Positions 37,852 through 52,571 are shown, counted from the first letter of the stretch. The stretch is DNA of 64,000 nucleotides from Pithys albifrons albifrons (GCF_047495875.1 NC_092460.1:35009054-35073053), one strand, 5' to 3'. The notes: generated by a model from the sequence alone, not told the origin. A program made the numbers and translations.

Positions 37852-40800
37852 AAGTAGCAACTGCTGGTATTAATTATCTCTGGTCCACATCAGCTTCTTC
37901 CTTGTGCTGAGGGATGTACAAACACTGTTTTTTGTCTGACTTGAAAGACTGGGCAAAGTGAAGCTTAAAGAGATCTACTGGGATATGTTGAACAAACCTC
38001 TTACTACATCTACAATCATTTCCACCCTATACTTCCCTTGTACACACAAGTCAATCATTCATTCCTGAAACACAGGTCATGAACATGGATAGAAGCAGAT
38101 TAGGTTCAAGAGGAGGATCAGAAGTTCCTTCTGACATGTTTTTATCAGCCCACAAAGTTGAACAGCTGAAAGATGGCTTTCAAAAATGTGAAACTAAAGG
38201 ATATAAATTCACATTTTTACTCCTTAAGGAAAGAAGTCATTTAACAAAGCTCAGCAAATTCAGAGAAAATTAATTATACTCCTGTTCCAGATAGCATTGG
38301 ATATTTTGAACTAGGAAAGTTTAACAGAGTTGAACATAATATGTAGCAAGCAGGTGGTTCTTATTAAGATTGCTGATGTCATGCATTACTTGGAACTCAC
38401 ACAAAGCATGCAAGGAACATTGTGAAATGAAGTTAACAAGAGGGTCACACACTCTGTAGCTTCTGTAGGCTGGGGTTGCAGCATGCCAAAGAGGTTTCCT
38501 GCCTTCCTCTCAAGCCTCTCCTCCAGCCTCCCCATCTGTCCAAATCACCCTCTGTTATAAAATCTCCTTCCCCCTTCCCAGGGGTCTTGTGTCTTCCACA
38601 TTTTTGTTGCTTTGACTGTTAATATGCAAAATTTCTCCCCCTTCACTTGCACTGTCCCATTCCACAGCAGTGAGTCCTCCCCCATGTAGCACAGCACCTC
38701 CCCATCTCTGGCACACCAGGACCCTGCACCTCTGATGTTGCAGATCCCCCCTCAGGTCCCCACCCCATCTCTTACTACCTCCTTAGAGGCCTTGAACTTG
38801 TCTCAGTGTTCCTTCTTTCCTAGCAGTGGAATCTCCAATTTTTTTCTGGGCTACAAGGGCCAGAGAAATTTTCTTTTGTGCAGACCATTTGTCCCAAACA
38901 AAAGAAGCCTCTTTCCCTGACAGTACATACTCCTGTTAGCTCCTCCAGTCCCTGCTGGTAGTCGAGCTCTCATTTCTCTTTACTAGGATATGCTCATTCC
39001 ACAAGCTACTCCTCCTCACTTTCTGGCATCTCCCATTTTTCCCCCATTTCCTAACATCAACACTTCTGTAAGAGGCAGGCCCTCAAAACAACACCTTAAA
39101 CAACTGTGAGGAAGGTGGCATTTCTACTCTGCTGTAGAGGAGCCATTAACCACATCTCTAAATCAAAAACACTCCAGCTTGGCTGTACTTGAGATAAAGC
39201 AGAAGTTCCATGTGTCACCCATTTTGTCTTATTATTTTTCTGTGAAATCAACAAGATTTTGACTATCAAAACCTGTAACTTTCCCTTAAGTTTTGAAAGT
39301 ATTTGGGTGGGATGTTCAGAAATTGCTCCTTTACAGACATACAGAGAAATGCCACTGGGTTCAGTCTGTGGCCTCTTGAGCTGAGCCAAAACCAGAACGG
39401 AGGTCCTCCTGAAATAATTCCTCTCCAGCTGCAAAGTAAAATAAGCCTCTACTCAGTTCCAAAACACAGACAGTGAGGTTTCTGAAAGTGCATTATGTAA
39501 GACTTTAGAAAAAGAATGTGGCCTTTATCTCATGATCAAAGCTGACAATTAGACCCCACTGAATTTTGCATGAAACTGGTTTACTGGATCCAATTTCAGG
39601 TCTTCATGTTTACTGGGCTTTATATTTGCAGTTCTGTGTAGGTCAGTTCTATGTATGATCCAATCATCTGCAAAGCCTGGGGCTGAGAGTTACTTTTAGG
39701 GTTCTTTACCATCCCATTTGATAGGTGGAGACTAACTATAAATTCAGAAACACACACATATGTCAACTCTGATGTTCTGGGATTTTTTTTTGTTTCAGAA
39801 CATATGTGCTTATTTCAATTAGCAGTAAAATATTTCATAATCTTTATTTGGTTGGGTTTTTTCTATATAAGAGAAAAGGGAATTATGGCAGGATTTAGAA
39901 TTTTGTTTTCAAACTGGCAAACAAAAAGAAAAAAAATAAACTGGAGCTATGCACTTCAAAGACCTTTTGTTCCACACAGATTTTTCCAGCCTGTTCTTTA
40001 AGAAGTGAAGAATGTCTTTCAAATTGACATAGAGCTGTTCTTTGAAAAGAAAAGGCCACTCATGGGATCCTTCATCCTGTATTACTGAACTTACTGCACC
40101 TAGACATATACTTTTTGTTGTGTATTTTGATTCTGCTCCATAATGAAGGAGAGACCTGCTGCATAGCTGAATGTTCTAATAGCATAGTTCAAATTGTAAA
40201 GCTGTACTTGAAAGCACAATTTCTTTTGTACATTTTCTCTTAACAATTTTCTGTTTCCCTTCTTCACATTCAAGAGAAGACTCACAAACATTTATTCTGT
40301 GCTCTGGGCACAGTTGATGTTCCTGTAAACAGAAAGCAGAAATTATCCCCCTCAAATATTGCTGATGTGAAAAGAAGCCCATGAGACCAGAAACAGGCCC
40401 TCTCAAATTTAAGAAATTTCAAGTCTGGCATTTCTGACTAAAACTGATATGCAAAAGGTTAGTCAATTATCCAGTTATCAAGGAGCTGTAAGACCAAGAC
40501 CAGCATCTCAGAATCTATTGAAAATCTGTGTTACCAAATCTAATGACATAATAATGAGAAAATACTTCAGCTAATAACAGCTTATCTGCTTCCAAGTATA
40601 TTTAATATCTCCAAGCAGTGAGATTCACAGATGAGAGATATCTGATTCAGGCATGAGGATCTGGCAACCAAACGTGAAGGTCACGTACCAACTGCAGCCA
40701 AATTCCAATAAAGGAAATCTTTCCTGGTCACTGCTTCATCATTGTAGCTGCAGACCTGGTTTTATTTTCCCGAGCTACAAACACATGCAAGGAAACACTC

Positions 40801-42788
40801 CTGATCAGAGAGACAAAAATTCAGTTTCATGTTAATTTTCAGCATATCAAGAGTAGGTTGATGTTGCTTGAGAGACTGGGATGTAACCACCCAAAAGGGA
40901 AGGCAATTGGTAAATACAACACAGAGGGGAAATACCTTGTTTACTTACTCTTCAATAATATTCTTAGTGTTCTTGGAGTCTTCCCAATGTGTAAATGCAA
41001 AGGAAGATAAAATTAACTTTGTATGAAGGAAATTATTAGAGCACACATAAGTAATAAGACCTAAAGAAACCAAAACCCCCTTGAAAAATATTGTCTAGAA
41101 TCCCCCTTAAAAGGCACGAAGAATGAAATCACTTCACATTGACTTTGCATTTTTCTCAGTCCTGAGAAGAGAGAAATTAATGTCCTCCTGAGGTCAGACA
41201 AACAACAGCTCTAATAATACCATCAGGATTTTAAAAGCTCATATTAAAAGATCAAACTCACCATCTGTATGGCACCTGGACTGCTACACAGACTTCCTGG
41301 CCCAAGAAGTGCAAGTAACTCATCTGAAACTTGCTCAGGAGCTTGAACAGTAAGGAAATACTGGCATAAAATGGCACTTGACTACACTGCCAACATCTGG
41401 AAACTCTTCATGAGCAACAGCTGTACCTGTGTTCCCTGAAAAAAGTTGAGTTTCCTAAAAGGAGAAAGTAATGGCTGCTGTTATCAAACGGTGAGCACCT
41501 GAGGAGCCAGAGCTTGGGCCAAGCCCAGAGGCTCAAAGTTTAGCTAAAGTCACTTTTGTCTATCTGTAATAACCACTGCTTATTGTTCAAAATTAACTTG
41601 AAAAAAATCACTATGCCTTCTGCCATCTTCCTAAAGACAAAGCACTAAAATTTTGGAAGGGAAGAGGTGAAAGAGAAAGCAAAACCACCTCTCCTCAGAA
41701 AATATATCAAAAGATCCCACATGCTGTTATTTCACCTTTTCCTCTTGTAATTGATTTAATTCCTTTACGTGGGATCTGTGTTTCTTTATCTCTCTCCACT
41801 AACTGGTGAGGCTTCACCAGCATAAAAAGGTGCTCCTTAAACATGTGAATGTCAATCCAGTGGGATGAGAGAGGGTAATGCCTAAAACTGTTCTATAAAT
41901 CCAATTGTCATTTATTTTGTGCTGAAATTAGTAGCTTTACAACATATCTCTTTGAAGGTGTTTAGCTTTCAGGAAGCACAGTTTACTTCACTGTCTGTGG
42001 GTTTGATATTTTTTACGTGTGTTTTATCTTTTGTAGATTTATGTCCTTATAAACACTGCCACATATATTATAAATTACTCTGATGTTGCATCTGTAACTG
42101 AGCTTCAGCTGCATGTTCTGCTGAAACCTATAATACAGTCCCAGGAAGGTCAGTTCCTGTCTACAGCAGATATGTTCTTGGGCTTCACACATGTAAATAA
42201 GGTGCTCCTTATGGCATAGCTGTGCTCCTTTCTGTGTACCTCATGGTAAAAGGTCTCATTTAATATTAACCTTTCTTTGGGTACTCCTAGTTAGATCTAG
42301 AGAATGATGTTAGTTTGGTTTTCTGAAAGACAAAGGCAGCTGATCTCACTGAAATTATGCTAAGCCAGACAAAGCTTGTAGTTTATATTAAAAAACCCAC
42401 CAAATCCAATAAAATAAGCTCAATATAAATCCACAAATATTATACAAAAAAATACACATTCCCACTCTATTAAAATTTGCCAGCAGCTTATCAATCTGAT
42501 CTTGGGCTTCTCAAGTGTGACGTTCAGATCAACTCAAGTTCATAAAAGCCCTCTTTCTTCAGCTACAGGGATGGTACCAACCAGCTGTGCTACCTAAGGC
42601 ATGTTACTGGACCTCTCATTTACCAGAGACAGAATTACATTTTTTAAGGTGAATACCATTGTAAGAGTCAGACAGAAAAATTTTCCTGAGTAGCCCCTAT
42701 AACAAAAAAGATGTATTCCAAGAACTGAAAATTTCTCTGCAGTAAAAGTCACTTTTTAAAAAATAAATTTTCAGGGAAAAAAACCCAA
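37852..42788. other. non-coding sequence, nothing recognised
   Basis: About 4.9 kb without a supportable gene or repeat. The pyrimidine-rich block at 38480-38800 gives a short frame but no domain. Confidence 0.5.
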
Positions 42789-42848
42789 AACTTTTTTTTT
42801 TTTGACACACACGCACATACACACTCACTCACACAATGTTTTTTTTAC
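42789..42848. repeat. T-run, CA-rich and T-run low-complexity block
   Basis: A run of T (from about 42791) is followed by an imperfect CA/CACT tract (GACACACACGCACATACACA) and another T-run ending near 42847. It is an imperfect microsatellite. Confidence 0.8.
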
Positions 42849-45800
42849 AGTTGACCTGAAAGGTTTTCTTCATTTAATTTTTCTTTCTGATGCATCACAG
42901 CACTTTCAAAGTTGGTATTTGCATCTGGCTACTCTCTGCTATAGTACTGAGAGCTGACATCTACCAGAATTCAATTCAGGCACTGGGGACCAAGCTGCAA
43001 GGTACATTCACTAGACTCAGGGCATGGAGTATATCTTAAGAGATGAAGCCCAGATAATTGTGATAAATCCCCATTGTTGGGGTTTTTTTCTTAATTTATT
43101 CTCCCACTATTCATATGGGGTTCTCCTTCTTTAGCACAATGGAGGGAATTTTCTCCCATACCTTGCTTTTGTTTTACTATAGTAAGAAGAGAACAGTGCA
43201 TTTTCCTTATAAAACTTTTGCTGTGATATCTTTATTATAGAAGGGATGGGGAGACTTATGCATCTGTAAGTAAATGATGTCCAAGGAGTTTTTGGAGTTA
43301 TTTCAGGAGGTGCTTATTAGTTACATTGTATGTTGCACAAGCGTGTGAGGTTCTTGAAAACTAGATTCTACTCAGGAAAACTAATTTTTATGAGGAAAGT
43401 GCTAATTTACTGGTTTAAATTTCTGTAAACAAGCACTCAAAAACTTATTAAAAATAGTTTTAAATAAAAGCTGTATAAAAAGCATGTGACCTTAAACAGA
43501 AACAATTCCATCTGTCAGTAATATAATTTCTCTTTCTCAAAATTTTGCCATGACTGTGAAAATAGCAAAGTGTGGCAGCAGACAACAGCATAAGACTCCA
43601 GTTTATTAAGCATTTAGCAGGGTCTTTATTTCTCTTAGAAACTGAGCCCTGTGTTTCCACTAATAACAGTCTTGGGGTGTGCCTTCAAAAAAAAACCAAC
43701 CACAAACCAAAACTGAAAAAAAACACAAAACAACAAAAAGAGCACAGCAAGATCCTTTCTCAAACTGAGCTGAAGCATTAAAAAGTCACTTTTAATATTC
43801 CTCATCTCTTCTGGAAGCACTTGTTGCTATCCTTTGCCTTAGGAGCTCTGCTTTTATGTTTTCCAAGGCTGGGTGGAAAAACATCATATTTTCTAGGTCA
43901 CATATGTGGTTTCTTATCCAGTAACGTCCTGCTCAACGATTAGCTAGTCCTGCCTTTGACATCAGGATGCTGGTGTCCTGAATCTTTACAGCAAGCTCAG
44001 ATGAAATCAGCAGCCATTCCTTATTCTTAACAGTTTCACTATGTAAATATCTGTTTGGTTTGGATTGCTTAATTCGCACAAGGCTCATAAAAATGGTAGT
44101 GCATATCAGAGTTGTTACATATGCTATTTCATGACACTGTTGCCACCTCACTTCGAATTTATCTAAGCTGCTTAGCAACAATATTAATATTCTATCCTGC
44201 AGATTTAACTCCAGTTGGCAATGCACACTCAACTGACCCGACTGGCTGGTGTACCAGACTCTTTAGAGTACTCTACCTCTGCCTTCCCCATCAAACAGAT
44301 ACTTCAAGAATACTTTTGGAAAAATTCACAGCACTACAATGAGCTGGTTGTTGTGCTTTAAAAAACCTGTCCTTTCATGTGCTTAGTATAGTTCTGCAGT
44401 GGCATCTTGGGGTGCATCTTACTGCTCTCTCTTTCATGTCTGAACTTCATATTCTGTCCTACAGCCTTGGTTTCATGTCTCTGTTTACTTCCCATTATGC
44501 CTAATAACTTCACAAGATGGACTCACATTAGTTAATCAAGCTTCACTGAAGAAAACAAGCAGAAGAACAGAGAAACTTGTCCCAATGAACAACCTTCCTC
44601 TCCACTTTCCTTGGTGTTAGGCAATAGTACCCCTCAATTCTGTTTAGAAGGAAAAACTCCAGCTATAGACAATTCAGTCAAATACATCCCCTCCACAAAA
44701 AACTCTTTCTGAGAGTTACACCATTAGTCTTTTTTCCTCCTCTGGGGCCTGAGTGTGAGTCAGAGTTCTGTTTAAGACTGAAAGCTGGGAATCAATATTC
44801 TATATTTGACCACAGCAAAGTTCCCAAGGGGGCTTGGATATTTGGATGCTTCTTAAGAAGAAGCTATCTTCCCTGTAACAGACACCTCTCAGTGGTACTT
44901 CTTTGGGTACCAAACTCTTAGTAAATTCACAGCCACTCAAATGCTATGATTTAGATATTAGGATTGTCTTACTGAAGTAGTTGGCAGAAAAAAAGAATTA
45001 TTAAGAACCAGCCAACAAAAGCCACAAAATACCCCTGCTACAAAAGCAGTTAAGCTGCCAGGGAGTTCTTTCAGTCTCCTGTAGATTTGGCACAAATATG
45101 TGTACATGTGCAGTTATTCTTGTTTAAGTTTTGGGAATTCAACTGAAGCAAACACTCCAACTGCCTGGATATGGTATCTGCTCAGTGTTGGCATTGGTGC
45201 CACTTGAGCTCCACCATGAAATGCAGTCCCAAGACTTGACATTTCGGGAGGAATAGTTCCATTAGAATAAGTTTCCATGTAAATATGTATTATGTCCTTC
45301 TAAACAGGAAAAAAAAATCAGAAAATTTGCTTTTTTTTTGGGCAATCCAGAAGGCAGGACTTCCACCCCAATATGTTCAGGCTTTAAAAACAGAAAAATT
45401 AATTATAATCTCAAGTCCCAAAAGAAACAGAATTTTTAGCATAAGAGAAAGTTGTGCATTTCTAAATGGGCCACGATGCATAACATCTCTAACTCTTCAG
45501 TTCCCCATACCTCCGTCAATACTGTCCAATATCTCTGTATGCCTCGCCCAATATCTTTGCTGGTGCTGAAGGGATAAAGGTGTCATCACAGTTTACCTGA
45601 TTTTTTTAATGAATAATTCCAAGATTCTGAGTACCAGTGTAGTCCAATAACTACCACTGCAATCTTCATTGGAATTCACTTTGAATGTATCTTCTTATAT
45701 AGAACTATCCAAGACCCTTTGTGATATGTCCAGATTTAGCAGCTGGGTTTTGAACTGGAATTCTTTTCTTGGGATTTTGGACCTCACTGATCTGTCATAG

Positions 45801-47975
45801 ATAGATCTGTAGAGTTTGGGTTTGATTATTTGTTTTAATAACAAATGACATAGAAAAGAGTGTTACCTGAAGCTCTCAGAGAAGTCCAGCAGTTCCCAAG
45901 AACATCTTGCGAAGCAGCACAACATAGCCACGAGCTCTGCAGGCCTTCAGAGCTGAGCTCAAGGCAGTAATTATTCACATTAACAGTCTCTAGGTCTTAA
46001 CTCTACCTGGTGTTTCAGACCTATTCTATTAGTTCGTTACAACTTAATTTTAGGAGATGTCATGTAGCTTTATGGTGTCAGTAATCTAAAGCATGTCACA
46101 GAACAACTAAGTGGCTAAAGATTCATCTTCAACAAGTGGGAACTGAACTGCAGTGCCCTGTGTTTAATCACTTTGGTAACAAGGTTTGTGTGAAACAAAC
46201 CCACAGGCAGATTTGTCATAACTCCATGAAATTTAAGATAGTAAAACTAGAGAGAACTTAAAATAAAAATACTATTCATAAAAACAGAAAGTTCCAAGAA
46301 ATCTTACTTTTCCCATCCAAACAGGATGCATTTTTCTGTGAAACGTTATTATCTGAAAATAATACTAATTCAGCAAACTAATAATTCAACACAGCATAGT
46401 TAAATATCTCTCAGTGCAAGTCTTACTAGAAATAGTCCATCACAATGTTTCTTACCAACTCTGACACCTTCAGATATTTTTCCTGGCTTTCTTCCCTTTC
46501 TAGCTGATCGTTTTCTTGAGCATGAACTGGTTATTCCTTTTCATTATTTTCCCAGGAAACTAGACAGATAGATATCCATATTTTGCACTGCTGACTACAC
46601 TGTGCTGCAGTGCCACAAAACTAAGCTGGAAGCCTTCCATTTGCAGAGAAATAACTCACCTGCCAAACAAGTGAGAACACCCATCTGTTCCACACCATGC
46701 TTCTGTTGCTATTTACCAACATCTTGAGATGGTAACAAAATGCTTTGATCTCATATTTACTTAGGCCAATCACCATGAAAAATACATGGTCGATTATGTC
46801 ACCCTAAACAAAATAAAACAAATCTGAAATCTAAATATCTTAAGCGATAGCCGATAGCATGGCTGAAATTTGTCTGACTTCCACGTCCTGACACAGGATT
46901 GCAACACTGTGTCTGCTGTCAGTATTACATAAAACCTTTGTTAAAGATGGAATAATTTACTGGCAATAGTTGTTACCTAGTAAATTTTTAGCCATAATTC
47001 ACACAGGAAACACTATATATTAAGAATTCTTGGTAATGTAAGGATGTAAATATCTTGTTTTTAAAATTCAGATATGTGAAATACATTCTTTTAATGTCAA
47101 AAAGACAAAATGGAAGATATTATATAAAAGTGGAAAGACCTTTGTGATGAATAGACTAAAGGCACACTGTGACCTATAGATGTCAGATGGTAGGAAAGAT
47201 GCACAAGAGGGTTAAATCACCATACACCATCAGACTGATCGAAAGGCTGTTTAACATGACCTCCTTGATGCCAATGAGAAAAAGAAATATATGCAAAATG
47301 TAGTAAATGCTGCAGAGAAACAATCTGACATCTGCCTGGGAAAGTGCTCTTTCCTGGAAAGCAACATGCAGGGATTCAAATGAATCTCTGCATGAAGCTT
47401 TCCAGGGATAACCATACTCAGTACTCCACCAGTGATTCTTGCTCTCCCCAGGCTGATGCTGACCATGCCTCACAGTAAATGTATATAACCACAGCGTATT
47501 TTTAACCCCCAACTAAATTTCTCACTGGTAACATTTCTGCAGTATTTTGAAAAGTTACTATAATTCCACATCCTGGAAAAGAAAATATTCCTGGTTGCAA
47601 GTTATACTCTGGGAGCTTGGCAATCATATCTAAGTGAAATCAAATCAGAGTCCATTAGAATACCTTACTTCCCAGTTAGTCATTTGGATTTGATATATAT
47701 TCATATATCAACTCATTATTAAGTGCTGACTGGTGATATTCAAATGAAATTTATATATTAAGGACCTCCAACACAAAAGTTTCCATGGTCACTCTATTTT
47801 ACTCCCTAGCATTCCTCCTGCTCAGCGAGTTTGAGAGAAACATTGAAACACTCTGATACTGAGCTGAGGAAAGTTATAAACTGGTGAAAACAAGGAGGGA
47901 CATTTACTAAGATAAGGTTTCTTTAATCACTGTGAAGATAAAAGCACTCCTGACTCTATAACAAACAACCTGATA

Positions 47976-47983
<8 letters not shown>
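42849..47983. other. non-coding sequence, nothing recognised
   Basis: About 5.1 kb with no gene or repeat family recognised. An A-rich segment lies near 43687-43740. Frames such as 43933-44232 and 47183-47512 on the minus strand have no domain. Confidence 0.5.

Positions 47984-48006
<23 letters not shown>
47984..48006. repeat. TA dinucleotide repeat
   Basis: Twenty-three bases of perfect TA alternation, followed by the imperfect GCACATGTATATGTA. It is a short microsatellite. Confidence 0.9.
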
Positions 48007-50024
48007 GCACATGTATATGTAATTTTTCAGTACTATCAATAGTTCTGTGGTATTGCCCCTTTTGCAAGTTTGCACTGTGTTGACCACTACAGATATATAG
48101 AATAAGGTGCTGCTGACTGAAAGTTTACAGTTTAAAAGTGTTGTACCTTGGTAGCTTGTACTTGGCTGAACTTTGAAAGTCACATTCCTTATGGTTGAAG
48201 TAAGGGCCCTGTGATCCAAGCCTCTCTTTCTCCCTCACCAGTGGGGATGGCCAAAGGAAACCAGAGGAACCTAAAGGGGGATACAATGACCATAAAGACC
48301 TGCTGGTTGTGTTCTGTCCTTTACTGATACAGCAGGTCTCTAACCTTTAACGTGCAGGAAGTTAAGTTTCCACAGTTTGCAAGGTGACTGATGTACAGGA
48401 AAGAAGGGATGCATGACTAGAAGGAAGCAATATTTTAGAGACGCTCTCCTTTCAGCTGAAGGGATAAGCAAGACATGACCTCCATGATTCCCACTCCAGA
48501 TTTACTCTGAAATCCAAGAAGATAGTTGTGCACAACAGGAAAAGAACCAGCAAGGATCAGGCTGATTAAATGGATGACCAATGGTAAAATATGCCTGTTT
48601 TCTGTCAGCATATATGGATTTCATAGAGTTTTGAAGATGTTTCCGCTGTCATACTCATGACTACCCATGAAAATGAAAGACAGGATGAATTTCAGCCTGG
48701 CACTTTTAAAAGAAGTAAAAAACCCCAACAAAATATTTAAGAAAATAATCAGTAATACCTTTGAGGTGTGTACATGTTTTGCTTTAGTCAACAGGTTTGT
48801 TTTGGCTGCACTCTTTGACGATTAAAAAAGTAGTTATTACACTAATTTCAGACAAGGACTTAGTAAGAGGTGGTTGCTTTAAAATTTTAACTTAAAGCAG
48901 TTAGAGCACCAAGGCAAGCAGAGAAACAAATTTATTGCAACTTGAAGAATGTTATGAGAGTAGTGCATATTGTTTACAGCTGTCCCAGCAGTTGTTAGTG
49001 CAGGGAACTTTGCTTACGACTCCTGTAATTTCTGTCCAATTCACAGGAATCTGATTATAAATAGAGGTTGCAAAATAATAATCACAAATTTTAAATAAAC
49101 CTAATTAAGGTCATTAGAAATAATTTGGAACAAGTGCCCAGATACAGAATAGAGACATCATTCTGGTATACGCCAGAAGCAAAGGCATTAAATGGAATAA
49201 CGGCTTATCAGATTAAGTTTTGTATGAACATATAGGAAGACAATGCATGATATATGTTTCAGCAAGTACATACATGAGAACTATATACCCACCTTTAAAA
49301 AAACTCTAAAGCCAACTTGTGGTTTGAAAACATCTTACTTCTTATTGTTTGAATGCACACATTGAAAGGTAGTTACCAACAACTTCCTTCTGGAAGGCAT
49401 CAAAGAGTTTTTCCACAAAGGCAGAATTTGGATTGTGGTTCTGGAATAGGTGCACTGTAAGAACATTTTTACAATATAAACACTTCCATGATATTTATGG
49501 TTGTGGCTCTGAAAACCTTTTACCTCAGTTCAGAATACTGCTGTGAGATAGGACAACAATTCTGTTAGACACAGACACATAAAAGTACATTAAAAGATTG
49601 TTGAGATTTAAAAAAACCCACACATTCAAAAATATTCTGAAAGTAAAGATGTTGACTTCACAAGCTGAAATAAGCTGAAACCCCCTGAGCTTTCTTGAGA
49701 AAACTCTGGGGAATATCATTGCCAAAAACAAATGCTGAACAAGCAAAATAAGGGCCTGTTTACTGAAAAGAATAGGTAATTCAGTGACAGTGGACAGATA
49801 AGATACACTCGTTGCCTTTTCTTTCCTAGTCTCCTCCTATAAGGTTTTCCAGGTCTCTACAGGCAAGGTTCAAGGAGGACAGAAAACTCCACGGGTGTGC
49901 AGGCTGACTCAGGGATTAACAGCAAGGACTCAACCCTTACCAGCCTCCAAGAGTGTTGAGGAAATGCCACAGAGTAAGCGCCCTTGAAGACAACTTTTAA
50001 ACAGATGAAAGAGAGGAAAGTGAC
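48007..50024. other. non-coding sequence, nothing recognised
   Basis: About 2 kb with no gene recognised. 49060-49130 is an AT-rich cluster of homeodomain-like words (see findings). Confidence 0.5.
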
Positions 50025-50145
50025 TGGGATAACCAGCATGGATTTACCAAGAGTGAAATCATGCTTAATTAGCCTTGTTGACCTTTGATAGTAAAATGAG
50101 TGAATTTAGGGATGAAAGAATTGCAGTGGATGTCTCTTACTCATG
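50025..50145 (+). pseudogene. CR1-like LINE reverse-transcriptase fragment
   Basis: A ~120-bp diverged piece of a CR1-type ORF2 in sense orientation. ACCAGCATGGATTTACCAAG followed by 'gaaatcatgcttaattagcc' and GCAGTGGATGTCTCTTAC corresponds to the RT segment that begins near the conserved H-G-F-x-K-G-x-S-C stretch and runs towards the V-D-x-x-x-L-D-F-x-K-A-F block. Frame breaks (for example TGATAG near 50088) make it dead. Unlike the other CR1 pieces it comes from the middle of the LINE, so it may be a remnant of a longer, older copy. Confidence 0.65.
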
Positions 50146-50149
50146 TTCA

Positions 50150-50990
50150 GGTCAAGAGGACTTTTCTACTCACCTGCCTTCAGAATGGCTTATTCACCAG
50201 TGTCAAAAAGACAGCCCAGGCCAGCTGGTCATGGCCCAGCAGTTCCCTGGAGGCTGGGAACTATGGAGGCTCCCCTCAGACTGTCTGGGCAAACCAGTGG
50301 AGGGCACTGGGGGCAGACCCAGCCCTGGAACACTCATGGGAGATGGGCTGATGATGGGCCAGAACATGGGTTTGTGGGTCATTCTGGCTGGGGGGACCCC
50401 ATGGCTGGGCAGGATTGTGGGTAGCAGGAGACTGGCCCTGCAGTGGGGAGGCTGATGGTCCCAGGGGCTGGAATGGGATCCTGGTCAAGAAGATCCCCAG
50501 GGGGTGGGAACAGGGTCAGTCAGACCCCCTGAGGGCCCTGGGATAACTCTCCTTCCAAAATCAACTCAGTTGAATAGGACCAAGCGTTGCCTGCTCCTCA
50601 CAGTCCCCCGGGGAACCTTGCAGAGTATCTATCTCTTTGTTCTTCTCAAGAACTGATCCACAGCAGGAATGCTGTGGGGATGCCTCTCCTTCAGCCAGCA
50701 CTGACTCTTTCCCACTGAACCTCCTCCTCAAGTAACAGGCAACTCGTGTATAGATGTCCCAGCTTACAGAGAGCACATAAAAGCGATAAAAGAAACCAGA
50801 GGTGAAAAAGCACGGACTAAACCTTTTAACAGGGCACAAAAATCTGTGGTACTGATCATTCCCATCTGGGAGCGTGTGGAAGCTGCAGTGCTGGGAGGGT
50901 GATGGATGCTCCTCACTTTGAACCAGTTGCTTACTGGAGCAAAATGCAGCACCTACTGGGCTTTTAACCTGGCTCCACAAGTAAAAAAAG
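50150..50990. other. GC-richer unclassified segment
   Basis: 50200-50560 is clearly more GC-rich than the surroundings and repeats 'gctggg', 'tgggg' and 'atggg' words. 50561-50990 gives a 139-codon minus-strand frame without a recognisable domain. It could be an unlisted repeat or a transcribed element; nothing in it identifies which. Confidence 0.4.
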
Positions 50991-52567
50991 CTGAATCACT
51001 TCACATTTTTACATTTCTGTCAAAACACCATAAAAATCACCTCTCTGATTTTGACAATTTGTAAATTCTTGCTTGCACCCAACCTCAGCTGGGGAGAGCA
51101 CCAGGGAGGCTGAGATTTCTTTGTTTGTCAGCCAACTACGTCACCTTGGGAGATGAGAAAGGAGTGTGAGCTAAAAGGAGTTTGGATAATTTTTTTAAGA
51201 AGTGGCCATTCACTCACTGGCAAGGAATCAGAGCACACAGACTGTCAGCAGGATGTATATTACACACAGAACTGACATTACAAAATGTTAAGGATGCAAA
51301 GCCAAACACTAAAGAATTAGGAAACACAGCAGAGTCAGTAGGATTGCCTCTGATCAAGTTTGTCTTGGTGTAATCCTAGAAACAGGCATCTAAAGGAAGA
51401 ACCATTAGGGAAAAAAAAACAGACCCACACTATATTTTTCAATAGCTTATTGTCTTTAGCATCTGAGGTATGTGAGGGGAAAAGTACTGTTTTTCAGGTG
51501 GAAGTAAAATTAGTATTGATGAATACAAATGGGTACGTGTGTGGGAAACTGCACTTAAACTTTCCATTGCATCAACAAATTAGAGTGGTTTAAGTGATTC
51601 CCTGCTAGACAAGTGGAGAGTATTTTTCAGATAACTTTAAATTAAATAAAAAGGAACAGAAACCACAATTATATCCATATTGTGTTTACCTATACCATAG
51701 ATGTAGAACATACAGCATTCTAATATCTGTACTCTACATTTTCTAAATTCTATTTACTTGTTACTTGCTAACAGAATCATAGAAGAATTTTGATTGAAAG
51801 CCACTTGTTTAAACTAAACAAGAAATGTTCTGGTTTAAAATATTCATTAAAGCAACACATTTCATGAAAGCACAATTTTAATTTGATTTTTAGAAAGCTG
51901 TTCAAATAGATTTTGATTTGCTTTTCTTCACAATGTTCTGTATCATTGTCCACATTTGCAAAACAACTCTCCAGTTCAGAAAAAGAGGCACAGAGAGAAA
52001 GTTCCATCCAAAAGGCTGGACAATGGAAAAAAACCACAATCTGCAGCGGGGTACATCTGTACCAATGTCTATATTTGAAACACTCACCTAGACTTCTTGG
52101 TAGAAAGTTTTTAATTTCATCCTTAAATAAGTATCTAAAACAGATCAAATGAGGTGGTCCTAGTACTAAGTGCCTTTCTCTCTTCTTCTCCATTTTCTGT
52201 AAAAAGACAGAGTAAGAGCTCAAAACTGAATACTTCCTATAGAATGTAGTCCTAATCTACTCCAGCCATGGATTTCTATGATGTTCATTCAAAACAAAAA
52301 TTTTTAGGTTTAAAATATTAAAATTAAGTGGATTGGTCTCTAAAGTTTAGAAACACTTCTGCAAGAGATTTACCCATCTTTGATGAAACCAAACGCTCTG
52401 TCTCGACATCACTATCTTCTAGAACTGGGACACTTTCCTTTTCAGGACCATAGTTCCTTATCTGGTCTTTCAGCTCTGGGAACTCGACTTGCTAATTTGC
52501 TTTGCTTTGCACTTTTGTCCACATTGCAGAAAAATAGGAAAGCAGAAAGATCTAGAAACAGTTCAAT
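50991..52567. other. non-coding sequence, nothing recognised
   Basis: No gene recognised. The 148-codon minus-strand frame at 51777-52223 is the longest here but has no domain and overlaps a plus-strand frame of similar quality. Confidence 0.5.
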
Positions 52568-52571
52568 GCTC

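Noticed and set aside
51777..52223. 148-codon minus-strand frame
   Set aside because: Cysteine- and phenylalanine-rich with no family resemblance; a plausible chance frame.
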